The notes: generated by a model not told the origin, from the sequence alone. DNA of 51,423 nt from Treponema sp. (GCA_016290335.1 JAEETM010000019.1:1-51423); one strand, 5' to 3'. Positions 35,493 through 44,664 are shown, counted from the stretch's first letter. Made by a program: numbers and translations.

Positions 35493-36218
35493 ATGGCAGA
35501 TCCAAAAGAACTTGAGGAATTAAAAGCAAAATCTCTGGCTATTGCAAAAAAACGTTTTGATGAAGTAAACAAAAAATCTCAGGACTTTATTGAAGCTTAC
35601 ATTACAGAAGGATATAAGAATACGCTTGCAAATCTACTGCTGTATATGGGTGAAAAGCGGGCACAGGAAGTGCTAAAAAAGCTGCCGGAACCAGTAAAAA
35701 GCGGAGTCGAAAAACATATTGCCGAAAAGAAAACCTCTTCACAAATAACGCCGGAAGCAATTGTAGATGCGGGTTATGTATTCAAAACAGCAAATTGGTA
35801 TGGACAAGAAATGGCCGATGATTATTTGGAAAAGCTTACTCCAATGGAAGTTTCTGCTTTTAATACGAATTATGAAGCTTTTTTAGAGCTTAATCCTATT
35901 CTTGCGATTAATATAGATTATTATAGTTTTACTTTTGATGATCTGGTTTCTCTTGATAATCGTGCAATTCAAAAGGTTTTACGAGATGCAGAGCAGCAGG
36001 ATGTTGCCTTGGCTCTAAAAGGAGCAAATATTGAGGTTCAGAATAAAATCTTTAGTAATATGTCACGCAGGATAGCAGGTATGCTAAAAGAAGATGTGGA
36101 GTTTATGGGACCGGTTCGTCTTTGTGATATTGAAGCTGCACAGGCAAGAATAATCAAAATAGTTAAACGACTGGAAGATGATGGTGATATTGTTATCGCA
36201 AGAGATAATGAATTGTAG
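35493..36218 (+). CDS. Short FliG paralogue (flagellar switch-like)
   Basis: The C-terminal 100 residues (about 140-241) match the FliG C-terminal domain: FTFDDLVSLDNRAIQKVLRD, ALKGA, NMSRR, KEDVEFMGPVRL and IVKRLEDDGDIVI. The charged residues that touch the stator in FliG are kept (Lys in ALKGA, Arg in NMSRR, Glu-Asp in KED, Arg in GPVRL). The protein has 241 residues against about 335-345, and its N-terminal part is degenerate, so it may not dock on FliF normally. Spirochaetes often encode two FliG proteins; this resembles the atypical one. GAGGAGG precedes the ATG. The PcfJ-like gene starts 2 bases after the stop. Confidence 0.85.
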   Translation: MADPKELEELKAKSLAIAKKRFDEVNKKSQDFIEAYITEGYKNTLANLLLYMGEKRAQEVLKKLPEPVKSGVEKHIAEKKTSSQITPEAIVDAGYVFKTANWYGQEMADDYLEKLTPMEVSAFNTNYEAFLELNPILAINIDYYSFTFDDLVSLDNRAIQKVLRDAEQQDVALALKGANIEVQNKIFSNMSRRIAGMLKEDVEFMGPVRLCDIEAAQARIIKIVKRLEDDGDIVIARDNEL

Positions 36219-36220
36219 AT

Positions 36221-37858
36221 ATGATAAAATATTTTTACAGAAAAATAGGTACGGCAGATTTTATAAAAGCTTCTGGACCAAAAACAGTTCTTCCTATCCG
36301 CTTAAAAAACAAGTATGTAAAAGAAAATCAATATTTTTGCAGCGAAACACAACAGTGGAAGGTTTTTACTTACGATATTGACTCGCTCACTGCTGATTTT
36401 CCACAGTTTATTCCTGTTGAGTTTATAGAATGGCAGGAAGAGCCTGATCCGCTGGTGATTCATTATGATCCTATAAATCTGTTGGAAAGGACATATAGAA
36501 TACATTCTGATGATTTATGTTTTGAATCTTTTACTGCTTCTCAAATATCAGAATATTTGGATTATGTAGATAAAAAACACCGCTATGATTTTTATCAGAA
36601 AATTTCTAGAGATTCTAACAATATGGCAAAGAATATTTTTTCTGTATGCTTAGAAACAGATGAAAAAAACTTTACCTTAAAAATCACAACACAAAATTTT
36701 GAAAGCCACTTTTCTCAAACCGACAATCCAGATAATTCTTCAATTGTAATTCCAACAATATACGAAGAGTTTGTTTTTTTTGACTTAAAAAATGGTACAA
36801 TCGAAGGCTGCAGGCAAAATCTTGATTTACTGTTGAGTTTTGAAAGAAGCAGAATACCCTATTGTCTTAGAAAACATATTTTCCAAAGCTTTTTAGCACT
36901 TGTGCAGCGGTTTACAGATATTCCGTATGTACGTCTGCACGAAAGATACAGCAATGCTTTGGATAAATACAATTTTATAGAAATGTACAAGCTTACAAAA
37001 CTTCCGTATGAGCCGGACTTATATTTTATTCTTACAAGCGAAGAGTATGAAAAACGCCAGACACATTTTAACTATTCCAGATTGGACCCGAATATTTATG
37101 CAAAGTTTTGTGAAAAAACCGGAATACAAAATACAAAAATTGTCCGTCGTTGTTTTAATAATCGACCGGAATCTTTACTAACTTATTTTACGTTAAAGGA
37201 TTGTGGCTTTACCGACATCAACCTTTACAACCGCGTACTTGAAAATGAAGGAAACTGCTATTTTTTTGACACTTCCGAGCTTGAACCACTTAAGTTTTTT
37301 ACTCTTTACAGCATTAAGGAACGTGGTGAAATAGCAACTATGAATACGCTCTTAAAAGATAAGGGAAAAAATCAGGATATATTTTTATATGATGAGCAGG
37401 ATGCAATAGAAATGTTTGAAAGATTTTTTGAGCATATTCCAGAAGCTCTTAGGAATGATATTCTGCGGGATGGTTTTACAGAGTTTAATCACGATGCGCT
37501 AACAAATATTGCCTACCGCTGTCAGCATAAAAATAAAAGCTTTAAGTATTCTGCTAAACAAAGAGCCTTGTGCGACAACATTGACGGTTACGAGTTTTGT
37601 TTGCCGGAAAATACCTATCAGCTTTTGGAAATTGGAACAAACCTGCATAATTGTGTTGCTACTTATGACAAAAGTGTTTTGAAAAACAAATGTACAATTG
37701 TTTATGTCAGGAAAGATGGCGAATACAAAATCTGCATAGAAGTACGTGAAAACGAAATTATTCAGGAGCGCACAAACCATAATGAAAATCCCTCAAAGGA
37801 AGAACAGAAAATATTGGAAAAGTGGCATATTCGACACAAGCTGGTGAAGAATCAATAA
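36221..37858 (+). CDS. PcfJ-like protein
   Basis: A 545-residue cytoplasmic protein. The C-terminal region (about 455-540) carries the PcfJ pattern: LLEIGTNLHNCVATYDKSVL, TIVYVRKDGEYKICIEV, then IIQERTNHNENP. The rest is not recognised; there is no signal peptide or membrane segment. PcfJ-type proteins are known from conjugative elements and phages, and from chromosomal islands, and their activity is unclear. The start lies 2 bases after the FliG-like stop, with no strong ribosome site of its own, so its translation probably depends on that gene. Confidence 0.75.
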   Translation: MIKYFYRKIGTADFIKASGPKTVLPIRLKNKYVKENQYFCSETQQWKVFTYDIDSLTADFPQFIPVEFIEWQEEPDPLVIHYDPINLLERTYRIHSDDLCFESFTASQISEYLDYVDKKHRYDFYQKISRDSNNMAKNIFSVCLETDEKNFTLKITTQNFESHFSQTDNPDNSSIVIPTIYEEFVFFDLKNGTIEGCRQNLDLLLSFERSRIPYCLRKHIFQSFLALVQRFTDIPYVRLHERYSNALDKYNFIEMYKLTKLPYEPDLYFILTSEEYEKRQTHFNYSRLDPNIYAKFCEKTGIQNTKIVRRCFNNRPESLLTYFTLKDCGFTDINLYNRVLENEGNCYFFDTSELEPLKFFTLYSIKERGEIATMNTLLKDKGKNQDIFLYDEQDAIEMFERFFEHIPEALRNDILRDGFTEFNHDALTNIAYRCQHKNKSFKYSAKQRALCDNIDGYEFCLPENTYQLLEIGTNLHNCVATYDKSVLKNKCTIVYVRKDGEYKICIEVRENEIIQERTNHNENPSKEEQKILEKWHIRHKLVKNQ

Positions 37859-37860
37859 AA

Positions 37861-37889
37861 TTGACAGCAGCAAAATACTGCCTTAAAAT
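37861..37889 (+). promoter_or_regulatory. Promoter of type I glutamine synthetase
   Basis: Perfect TTGACA (37861-37866), 17 bases and TAAAAT (37884-37889). A short dyad GCAG-N7-CTGC (37867-37881) fills the spacer and could be an operator. The leader of about 40 bases has a GAGG ribosome site. Confidence 0.75.
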
Positions 37890-37934
37890 AAAACTATTCC
37901 AAAAAAACAAAACTATCGACTTTGAGGTAAAAAA

Positions 37935-39359
37935 ATGGCAAAAACAGCAAAAGATGTCATGCAGATGATTAAAGACAATGACATCAAAATGGTTGACTTT
38001 AAGATGGTAGACATCAACGGTCAATTTCGTCACGTAACAATTCCAGCACAGAACTTTAACGAAGACACAATGAAGGACGGCGTTGGTTTTGATGCTTCCA
38101 ATTATGGTTATGCAGTTGTAGAAAAATCAGACATGGTATTTATTCCTGACCCAGACACTGCACTTATCGATCCATTCTGCGATATTCCGACTCTTTCTAT
38201 GACCGGTAACGCAATGATTATTGATTACCCTGAAAACAGACCGCTAGCTCAGTATCCGCGAAACATTGTTCTGGCAGCAGAAGAATATATGAAAAAAACC
38301 GGCATTGCAGACGAAATGCTTATTCTGCCGGAGTTTGAGTTCTATCTGTTTGATGATGTTGCCTGGGATGTAAGCCACAACCGGATTGCTGCAGAAATTG
38401 ATGCAGACCAGGCTCCATGGAACACTTACAACGAAGGCTACGGAAACGTAATCGGTTCGCAGAAAGCTTACCACGTTGCAAAGCCGCTCGACACAAGCTT
38501 TGAGTGCCGCAGCGAAATGTGTATGGAAATTGAAAAGGCTGGTATTCCTGTTAAGTACCACCATCCTGAAGTTGGAGCTGCAGGCCAGTTTGAAATTGAA
38601 CCTAAACTTGGAAAAATGAGTAAGATGGCAGACGGCACAATGATGATTAAATACATCATCCGTAACGTTGCTGCAAAATATGGAAAGACTGCAACCTTTA
38701 TGCCAAAGCCTGTTTACAATGAAGCAGGAAGCGGTATGCACGTTCACATGCTCTTGCTCAAAAAGGGCGAACCGGTTTTCAGCGATGATAACGGCTACTC
38801 TCACTTAAGCCAGGATGCTCACTATTTTATGGGCGGACTTTTAAAACATATCTCTGCTTTGTGTGCCCTTACAAACCCAAGTACAAACTCTTTCAAACGA
38901 CTTGTTCCTGGTTTTGAAGCTCCTGTTACTGTAGGTTACGCAACCTCTAACCGCTCGGCTGTAATCCGTATCCCAGCTTATGCAAAAACTCCAAAGATGC
39001 GACGCTTTGAGCTCCGCAATCCTGATGCAACCTGTAATCCATATTTTGCTTATGCTGCAATTCTTATGGCCGGTTTGGACGGTATAAAAAATAAGATTGA
39101 CCCTCACAAAAATGGCTGGGGTCCTTATGATGTAAACCTTTATAACCTCAGCGACAAGGAAAAGAAAAAGCTCAAGCAGCTTCCTAGCCGCCTTGATGAC
39201 GCTCTTGATGCTCTTGAAAAAGACCACGCTTTCTTAACAGAAGGCGGAGTTTTCCCAGAAGAGCTCCTCAAGAACTTTATCAAAACAAAGCGTGCAGAAC
39301 TTGCCAGGTTTAATGCAATTCCGCACCCTGCTGAGTTTGATTCTTATTTTAACTGCTAA
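37935..39359 (+). CDS. glnA: Glutamine synthetase type I
   Basis: Makes glutamine from glutamate and ammonia. A 474-residue class I enzyme: DGSS-like DASNYGYA near residue 55, the EFEFYLFD metal-binding strand, EVGAAGQFEIEPK, NEAGSGMHVH and NRSAVIRIP. The C-terminal VNLYNLSDKEKKK corresponds to the adenylylation loop of the beta subtype; the Tyr is present, but the usual NLYDLP reads NLYNLS. The gene has its own promoter. A second, unrelated glutamine synthetase class is encoded at 45643. Confidence 0.95.
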   Translation: MAKTAKDVMQMIKDNDIKMVDFKMVDINGQFRHVTIPAQNFNEDTMKDGVGFDASNYGYAVVEKSDMVFIPDPDTALIDPFCDIPTLSMTGNAMIIDYPENRPLAQYPRNIVLAAEEYMKKTGIADEMLILPEFEFYLFDDVAWDVSHNRIAAEIDADQAPWNTYNEGYGNVIGSQKAYHVAKPLDTSFECRSEMCMEIEKAGIPVKYHHPEVGAAGQFEIEPKLGKMSKMADGTMMIKYIIRNVAAKYGKTATFMPKPVYNEAGSGMHVHMLLLKKGEPVFSDDNGYSHLSQDAHYFMGGLLKHISALCALTNPSTNSFKRLVPGFEAPVTVGYATSNRSAVIRIPAYAKTPKMRRFELRNPDATCNPYFAYAAILMAGLDGIKNKIDPHKNGWGPYDVNLYNLSDKEKKKLKQLPSRLDDALDALEKDHAFLTEGGVFPEELLKNFIKTKRAELARFNAIPHPAEFDSYFNC

Positions 39360-39362
39360 AAA

Positions 39363-41093
39363 CTATTCTTCCTGGGCCGCACGAAGTTTGTAGTATTCAC
39401 CCTGCTTTGCCATAAGCTCTTCGTGTGTGCCCTGCTCTACAATTCCATGGTCATTAACAACGGCAATTTTGTCGGCGTTTTTGACTGTGGAAAGACGGTG
39501 GGCAATAACCAGTGTTGTTCGTCCTTTAGAAAGTTCATCGAATGAATGCTGTATTTTAATTTCGGTTGTTGTGTCTAACGCAGAAGTTGCTTCATCCAGA
39601 ATCAGAATCGGTGGATTTTTCAAAAAGCACCTTGCAATAGAAACACGCTGTTTTTGTCCGCCGCTCAACTTTATTCCACGCTCACCTACAATTGAATCAT
39701 AACCGTTTGGCATAAGCATAATGTCATCATGGATTTCGGCACGTTTTGCAGCAAGCACAATTTCTTCATCTGTAGCATTCGGTTTTCCGTAAGCAATATT
39801 TTCACGGATAGTTCCGGCAAACAAAAATACATCCTGCTGAACAATTCCAATCTGGCTTCTGAGCGAACTCTTTTTTATATGGCGAATATCTATTCCGTCC
39901 AGGCTGATTGAACCACCTGTAATTTCATAAAATCGCGGAATAAGATTGCAGACTGTAGTTTTACCGCCGCCACTCGCACCAACAAGTGCAAACTTTTCAC
40001 CGGAATGAATCTCAAGGTTTATATTTTTCAAAACAGGAAAATCTGGTGTGTAAGAAAAATCTACATTATTAAAGGTGATGTTTCCCCGGGCCGAAAGGAT
40101 TTCAACTGCATCAGGGTCATCTGCCGGTTCTGTATCTGTGCGCATGATTTCTATAAAACGATTAAAGCCCGCCATTCCGGTTGCAAACTGTTCTACAAAA
40201 CCGTTCAATCTTTTTATAGGCCCAACAAAGCTTGCTACAAACAAGTTAGCTGCAACTAAGTCTGGAAGCGTCATTTTATCTTTCATAATAAAATATCCAC
40301 CAACAGCAAGCACAAGAAGAGAAAGCAGATTATTACAGAACTCAATGTTTGTAAAAAAGCTTGCCATATATCGGAAACGATTCTGCTTTGCCGCACTGTA
40401 TTGTTTATTTGAAACATCAAATCTGGCACGTTCAAAATCTTCGTTATTAAAACCTTTTGTTACACGTATTCCCGAAATACTCGATTCAAGATTTGCATTT
40501 ACCTCTGCTGTAGTTTCCTTAACTTTTTTAGAGGCCTTGTTAAGATTTCTGCACGAAGTAATTACAACAAAAATCATAACCGGCAAAGCAATGAATACAA
40601 TTATTGCAAGCTCCCAGCGGATTGTAAGAAGCATTACAAAAGCACCAAGCAGGTTTAAAACTGCAATAGAAAAATCTTCCGGACCGTGATGGGCAAGCTC
40701 GGTAATTTCAAAAAGGTCTGTAGTTGCCCGCGCCATGATTTTTCCGGTTCGGTGTGTATCATAAAAACTGAACGGTAATTTTTCCAGATGATCAAAAACA
40801 TCACGCCTCATATCCTGTTCAACACGGTTTCCAAAAACGTGTCCCCAGTAAGCCACAAACCAGTTGCAGCCTTTATGAAGGCAAAAGCCCGCAAGCAAAA
40901 CCGCAACCAGAATCAAAAAGGTTCGCAGCTCGTAATTTGGAATAAGTGTGTTTAATGCATAGCGTGAAAACATTGGAAAAGCAACATCAATCGCCGCCAT
41001 AAAAAAAGCGCAAATCATATCTGCAATAAACAGTCCGATGTGCGGCTTGTAGTATGCGAAAAAAATCTTTAAAGGCTTTTTTGAAAAATCCAT
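39363..41093 (-). CDS. ABC transporter, fused membrane and ATPase domains (MdlB/MsbA type)
   Basis: A 576-residue half-transporter. Six membrane segments lie in residues 10-300. The ATPase has Walker A VGASGGGKTTV, signature LSGGQKQRVSIA, Walker B PILILDEATSALD and H-loop AHRLST. There is no C39 domain, so it is not a leader-processing exporter. Substrates of this group range from lipids to drugs. ATG 41093 follows TGCTACACT by six bases, with no ribosome site. A perfect 11-bp dyad overlaps that -10. Confidence 0.93.
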   Translation of the reverse strand: MDFSKKPLKIFFAYYKPHIGLFIADMICAFFMAAIDVAFPMFSRYALNTLIPNYELRTFLILVAVLLAGFCLHKGCNWFVAYWGHVFGNRVEQDMRRDVFDHLEKLPFSFYDTHRTGKIMARATTDLFEITELAHHGPEDFSIAVLNLLGAFVMLLTIRWELAIIVFIALPVMIFVVITSCRNLNKASKKVKETTAEVNANLESSISGIRVTKGFNNEDFERARFDVSNKQYSAAKQNRFRYMASFFTNIEFCNNLLSLLVLAVGGYFIMKDKMTLPDLVAANLFVASFVGPIKRLNGFVEQFATGMAGFNRFIEIMRTDTEPADDPDAVEILSARGNITFNNVDFSYTPDFPVLKNINLEIHSGEKFALVGASGGGKTTVCNLIPRFYEITGGSISLDGIDIRHIKKSSLRSQIGIVQQDVFLFAGTIRENIAYGKPNATDEEIVLAAKRAEIHDDIMLMPNGYDSIVGERGIKLSGGQKQRVSIARCFLKNPPILILDEATSALDTTTEIKIQHSFDELSKGRTTLVIAHRLSTVKNADKIAVVNDHGIVEQGTHEELMAKQGEYYKLRAAQEE

Positions 41094-41095
41094 AC

Positions 41096-41127
41096 TGACA
41101 GTGTAGCAGAAAAAAACTACACTGTCA
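41096..41127 (-). promoter_or_regulatory. Promoter and candidate operator of the ABC transporter gene
   Basis: An 11-bp perfect inverted repeat, TGACAGTGTAG-N10-CTACACTGTCA (41096-41106 with 41117-41127). The arm nearer the gene contains the -10 box TACACT (41100-41105), which is six bases from the ATG. If the mRNA is leaderless, the dyad is not transcribed and must act as DNA, that is, as a repressor site. Confidence 0.6.
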
Positions 41128-41165
41128 TTCGTTGATAATTTTATATTTTTGTATAAATCTATATT

Positions 41166-42326
41166 TTATTCTATAGAGAATTCTCCACCACCATTTCCAA
41201 CATAAGGAAGCTCAAACTCTTTAAGAAGTTCTATTTTATCAATAGAAAAATCTCTGCCTAAATATTCAGAAATAGAACCTTCGCCAGAATATAATTCTTT
41301 CATAAAGTTAAGATAATCATCATCAAAGTCTGTAATGGACATCTTTATTTTTCCTTCAATATTTGAAGTTTTGTTTATAGAATAAGTTAATTTTGCATGT
41401 CCACATACAAAATATTCATAATATTGATTTCCATTTTCATCTTTTACTCCATTTGGTTTATTAAAGAAATAATAGATTTTCGCAGTAGAATCTGTCATTT
41501 CTGTTATATTAAAAGGAATAATAATATTGCCAAAATATTTATAATTTTTTGAATCACCTAAGGTACCAGAACCATATCCTTCATTATTAGCAATTACATT
41601 AAAACAAAAGCTAGGCGTAAGTGTTTTTTCTCCATCCTCCGAAACAAATTCTTTTCCTTTTAAAATATCACCAGAAAAAGCTCCTGCTGTATCTTGAATG
41701 GAATCTCCTATCTTCGGATTCATGTTTACTTTTTTATTTTCAGCATCAATAGAATAATAAAATGTCATAACTCGTTTTGAATGCAGCTTTTCAAACTCTT
41801 TGTCATTAAGTATATAATTAGAAGAATAAGTATTCCCATTATCAGAATTTGTCCGTGCTTCAACATAATCATTTATGTTTGTATATAGTATATCCTTAAA
41901 ATAATAACCTCTAAAAGCAAAGGATAAAGTTTTTTCTTCCTCATTAAATGAATAAGCCATTTTCCATTTTTTCTCAAAAGTTGTTACTGGCTCTCCATTT
42001 TTATATGTTACTACACCATTATGCAGTATAGCTGTCCCATCATTTAAAAACTCATATTTTGTATTAGGTGCAGAAAAAGTTTTCCCGGCAAACACATCTG
42101 TTCCTTTGCTTTCTGGAAGTTTGACAGAAAAATCCTTTTCTTCTACAGGATTATCCTCCGGATTTTCTTTTGGTTCTTCATTTGGATTATCTGCTGGCTT
42201 TTCTTCCGGTTTATCTTCAGTTTTTTCAGAAACAGGATCTGATTTCTGTTGTTCTGGAGCATTATTATTACATCCAATTAAAGAAAACGCCATGATAATG
42301 GCACCAATTAATATTATTTTTTTCAT
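41166..42326 (-). CDS. Lipoprotein of unknown function with acidic/Pro linker
   Basis: Starts at ATG 42326 after AAGGAGG; an in-frame start 48 bases upstream is ignored because it lies before the ribosome site. Lipobox SLIGC is at about residues 14-18 of 386. A linker of about 45 residues rich in Pro, Glu, Lys and Asn (PEEKP, NPEDNP type repeats) places the domain away from the membrane. The rest is beta-rich with two similar GxxF motifs (VFAGKTFS and ILKGKEFV), which suggests two related halves. No family recognised. It lies in a region with two other surface proteins and has an unusual leader. Confidence 0.8.
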   Translation of the reverse strand: MKKIILIGAIIMAFSLIGCNNNAPEQQKSDPVSEKTEDKPEEKPADNPNEEPKENPEDNPVEEKDFSVKLPESKGTDVFAGKTFSAPNTKYEFLNDGTAILHNGVVTYKNGEPVTTFEKKWKMAYSFNEEEKTLSFAFRGYYFKDILYTNINDYVEARTNSDNGNTYSSNYILNDKEFEKLHSKRVMTFYYSIDAENKKVNMNPKIGDSIQDTAGAFSGDILKGKEFVSEDGEKTLTPSFCFNVIANNEGYGSGTLGDSKNYKYFGNIIIPFNITEMTDSTAKIYYFFNKPNGVKDENGNQYYEYFVCGHAKLTYSINKTSNIEGKIKMSITDFDDDYLNFMKELYSGEGSISEYLGRDFSIDKIELLKEFELPYVGNGGGEFSIE

Positions 42327-42352
42327 TTTATTCCTCCTTAAGTGAAAAAAAT

Positions 42353-42392
42353 AAAAAAAGGACACGTTTCCCAATTTATGAAAAACATGTCC
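42353..42392 (-). terminator. Intrinsic terminator just upstream of the lipoprotein ribosome site
   Basis: A 10-bp stem with one G-T pair (42360-42369 with 42383-42392), 13-base loop and seven T on the minus strand. It lies downstream of the promoter at 42510-42539 and about 15 bases before the ribosome site, so it would stop transcription before the gene unless the leader folds differently. Confidence 0.7.
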
Positions 42393-42430
42393 TTCCTATT
42401 CCAATATAATTTATAGATAAAATTATCTTA

Positions 42431-42466
42431 ATCTGCGAATCTGCGAATCTGCGAATCTGCGAATCT
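42431..42466. repeat. Four tandem 8-bp repeats in the lipoprotein leader
   Basis: ATCTGCGA repeated four times (42431-42462) plus a partial ATCT. The array is transcribed in the leader of the lipoprotein gene, between its promoter and its terminator hairpin. Copy number can change by slippage. Confidence 0.85.
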
Positions 42467-42509
42467 TAACATAATTATCTCACACTTTTTATTCAATATC
42501 ATATTTAAA

Positions 42510-42539
42510 AGTATATAGTGGATAATTATGATATGTCAA
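42510..42539 (-). promoter_or_regulatory. Promoter of the lipoprotein gene
   Basis: TTGACA (42534-42539) and TATACT (42510-42515) on the minus strand with 18 bases between; a TATATA at 16 bases is an alternative. Transcription would start about 175 bases before ATG 42326. Confidence 0.65.
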
Positions 42540-42584
42540 CTTAAAACAATTCTCTGTTATTCACTTCATTATAGAAACCGTGAC

Positions 42585-42659
42585 TGCAGTTTTGTATATG
42601 CAAAACTGCAAGCGCAAGCAGATTCAATGTTCACTTAGTTGCCGCTGCTCGCTTGCGCT
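42585..42659. repeat. Composite hairpin element, copy 3
   Basis: Ten-bp stem TGCAGTTTTG/CAAAACTGCA (42585-42594 with 42601-42610), followed directly by nine-bp arms AGCGCAAGC (42611-42619) and GCTTGCGCT (42651-42659) around a 31-base loop. The stop codon and last residues of the S41 gene lie inside it. Its loop shares AATGTTC-CTTA with copy 1. Confidence 0.75.
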
Positions 42660-43693
42660 AACGCTATTGCTCTTTCCATCTGCAAGTCTTCCTGTGCTGA
42701 TGGATTAAGAATCAGATTTTCATCAAGAGGAACAATTCCTCTTCCCTCTGGTATGCTTCCATCTGGTCTAGTTACTTTTTGAACAGATACCGAATAGCGC
42801 CAGCCGTTTGCAAGACAACGTTCAAGAGAAAGAGAAAACACTCCACACGTATGATTTCCAATTTGTGTAACATGCGGCTGCGAACACATTGCCATTGTAA
42901 ACTCTTCACCAGCACTCATCGTCTGAGCATTTGTCAAAAGAAAGACTGGTTTTGTATACTGCCAGCTGCCATTCTTTTTTATTTCAAGTTCAACTCCGTC
43001 ATCAAAATCATTTTTACCTGAACCATTTTTTGTACGTGAAATTGCATACGTTTTATTTTCTGCACAAAACCTTCCTGAAATCCTTGAAACATTTCCAGTA
43101 AGCCCGCCCCTGTTACCGCGTACATCAAGAATAATACAGCGTGTGTTTTTTAATTCATCCAGTACAATATCAATATCAGAAGCCCAATCCTGTTTCTGAT
43201 TTATACCTGTCTGACCGCTGGAAAAAGCTGCAATATGAATGTAGCCAACTGTGCTGTCTGTTTTCAGAGTGCCATACGTCAGCACTTTGTTTCCACACTT
43301 TTTAGGAGCTTCAACATATTGTGCACAAACCTCATCTAAAGAAAAATTATCAAGTGTTACATTATCTTCACCAGAGTTAAGACATCCTATTGGAGACTTA
43401 ACATATACATGCGAATCTTTTAATGGATAAAGCAGTTGTTTTAAAACCTCTAGAAATTCTTTGTCTGTCATATCATTGTTAATCTGTTTCCGGCATAAAT
43501 TATACTGTTCATTCCAATCCACGCCGCGCACTCCAAACAGAGCATAAGTCTGATTGTAATCCTTCCACATAGCTTCAAACATTGCTTCGTAAGAAAGCTC
43601 TGCCTTTGGTCCGTAAAAGAATCTACATGATGTTAGCGGGAACAAACATACTGCTAAAATAATTGCAAAAATATTCTTCTTAATTTTTTTCAT
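42635..43693 (-). CDS. S41 (C-terminal processing) peptidase-like lipoprotein
   Basis: A 352-residue lipoprotein (lipobox LTSC at about residues 20-23). The core has GYIHIAAFSSG, IILDVRGNRGG and QTMSAGEEFTMAM, where Ser in SAGE is the expected nucleophile, then a GNHTCGVFS region and IPEGRGIVP. This is the S41/tail-specific protease fold, without a PDZ domain that I can see. The C-terminus (ALAQASSGN) is encoded by the repeat element. It lies 17 bases downstream of an outer-membrane-like protein gene on the same strand and is probably cotranscribed. GGGGG precedes the ATG. Confidence 0.85.
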   Translation of the reverse strand: MKKIKKNIFAIILAVCLFPLTSCRFFYGPKAELSYEAMFEAMWKDYNQTYALFGVRGVDWNEQYNLCRKQINNDMTDKEFLEVLKQLLYPLKDSHVYVKSPIGCLNSGEDNVTLDNFSLDEVCAQYVEAPKKCGNKVLTYGTLKTDSTVGYIHIAAFSSGQTGINQKQDWASDIDIVLDELKNTRCIILDVRGNRGGLTGNVSRISGRFCAENKTYAISRTKNGSGKNDFDDGVELEIKKNGSWQYTKPVFLLTNAQTMSAGEEFTMAMCSQPHVTQIGNHTCGVFSLSLERCLANGWRYSVSVQKVTRPDGSIPEGRGIVPLDENLILNPSAQEDLQMERAIALAQASSGN

Positions 43694-43710
43694 AGTAATG
43701 AACCCCCTTA

Positions 43711-44565
43711 TTAAAAACTAAATGTCAAAAAAGTTTTCAGATTTCCGTTTACGTAATATAACGGTTTTTCCTTAGGCACAGCGATTCTTGCATATTCAAA
43801 ATCAAATCCTAAACCTGTAGAAAAAAGCTCTGATGCTTTCAGCCTATACTCAACATTCAACAAAACTGACTGGTAATTATGTATGCTTAGAAAACTACCG
43901 AGCGTTAGTATCTTAAAAAAGTTTTCTTCAGCATATTTCATCAGCTTTGCATCACAGCCAGCATACGAAGGTCTTACACCATAACCAAGTAATGGGAACC
44001 CGCCGGAAACAAAAATTGAATTACGTACATTTATTTTATACTTCATTGCACAGGAAGGTCCAAAACTGACAAGCCCCGTAATAGAAGGATAATGCTCAAA
44101 CTGGAGGAATGCGTTGCAGACAAAGTTTCCTCCAATTAATAAATCAAGCTTTCTGTTTGATTCTTCTCCCTGATTTTTATCTTTCAAAACCGAATACATC
44201 AAATCATATTGCAGACGGATTTTATGAAAGGAAAGATTACTGTCAAACGCTTCGTAATAAGTTTCGCCAGAAACAGGATCATAATTCTTGTAAACTACAG
44301 CTGTTGTTGTCATTGCAGATTTAGGATGACTGAAGAAACAATCAGCCGTAATTACATGCATAAAATTACCAGATTTGATTTTTGCTTCCAGCTGATAACG
44401 CGGCGACATAAGCGATTCTGAGATATTCGCAAAAGTCATTTCTTTATAACAGCCAAATGTCCAGCCGATAGAAGCCTGTAATTCTACTGATTTATCTTTT
44501 TCCTGGGCAGCAATCACAGAGCTGCAAATAAAAGCCAGCAGAAAAATAGCATAAAGTTTTTTCAT
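43711..44565 (-). CDS. Outer-membrane beta-barrel-like protein
   Basis: A 284-residue protein with a signal peptide (residues 1-20) and many short alternating strands ending in LTFSF, a C-terminal Phe typical of barrels inserted by the BAM machinery. ATG 44565 is chosen because GGAGG lies seven bases upstream; the preceding TTG is less likely. I do not recognise a family. It probably forms an operon with the S41 lipoprotein. Confidence 0.7.
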   Translation of the reverse strand: MKKLYAIFLLAFICSSVIAAQEKDKSVELQASIGWTFGCYKEMTFANISESLMSPRYQLEAKIKSGNFMHVITADCFFSHPKSAMTTTAVVYKNYDPVSGETYYEAFDSNLSFHKIRLQYDLMYSVLKDKNQGEESNRKLDLLIGGNFVCNAFLQFEHYPSITGLVSFGPSCAMKYKINVRNSIFVSGGFPLLGYGVRPSYAGCDAKLMKYAEENFFKILTLGSFLSIHNYQSVLLNVEYRLKASELFSTGLGFDFEYARIAVPKEKPLYYVNGNLKTFLTFSF

Positions 44566-44664
44566 CAAAAAACCTCCGAAACAAATTGTTTAATATAACA
44601 ATAATGGTCAGGAGAGTTAAAAGATATTGGGGAAACTACTAGATTTTCATGATTTTAGCAAATT

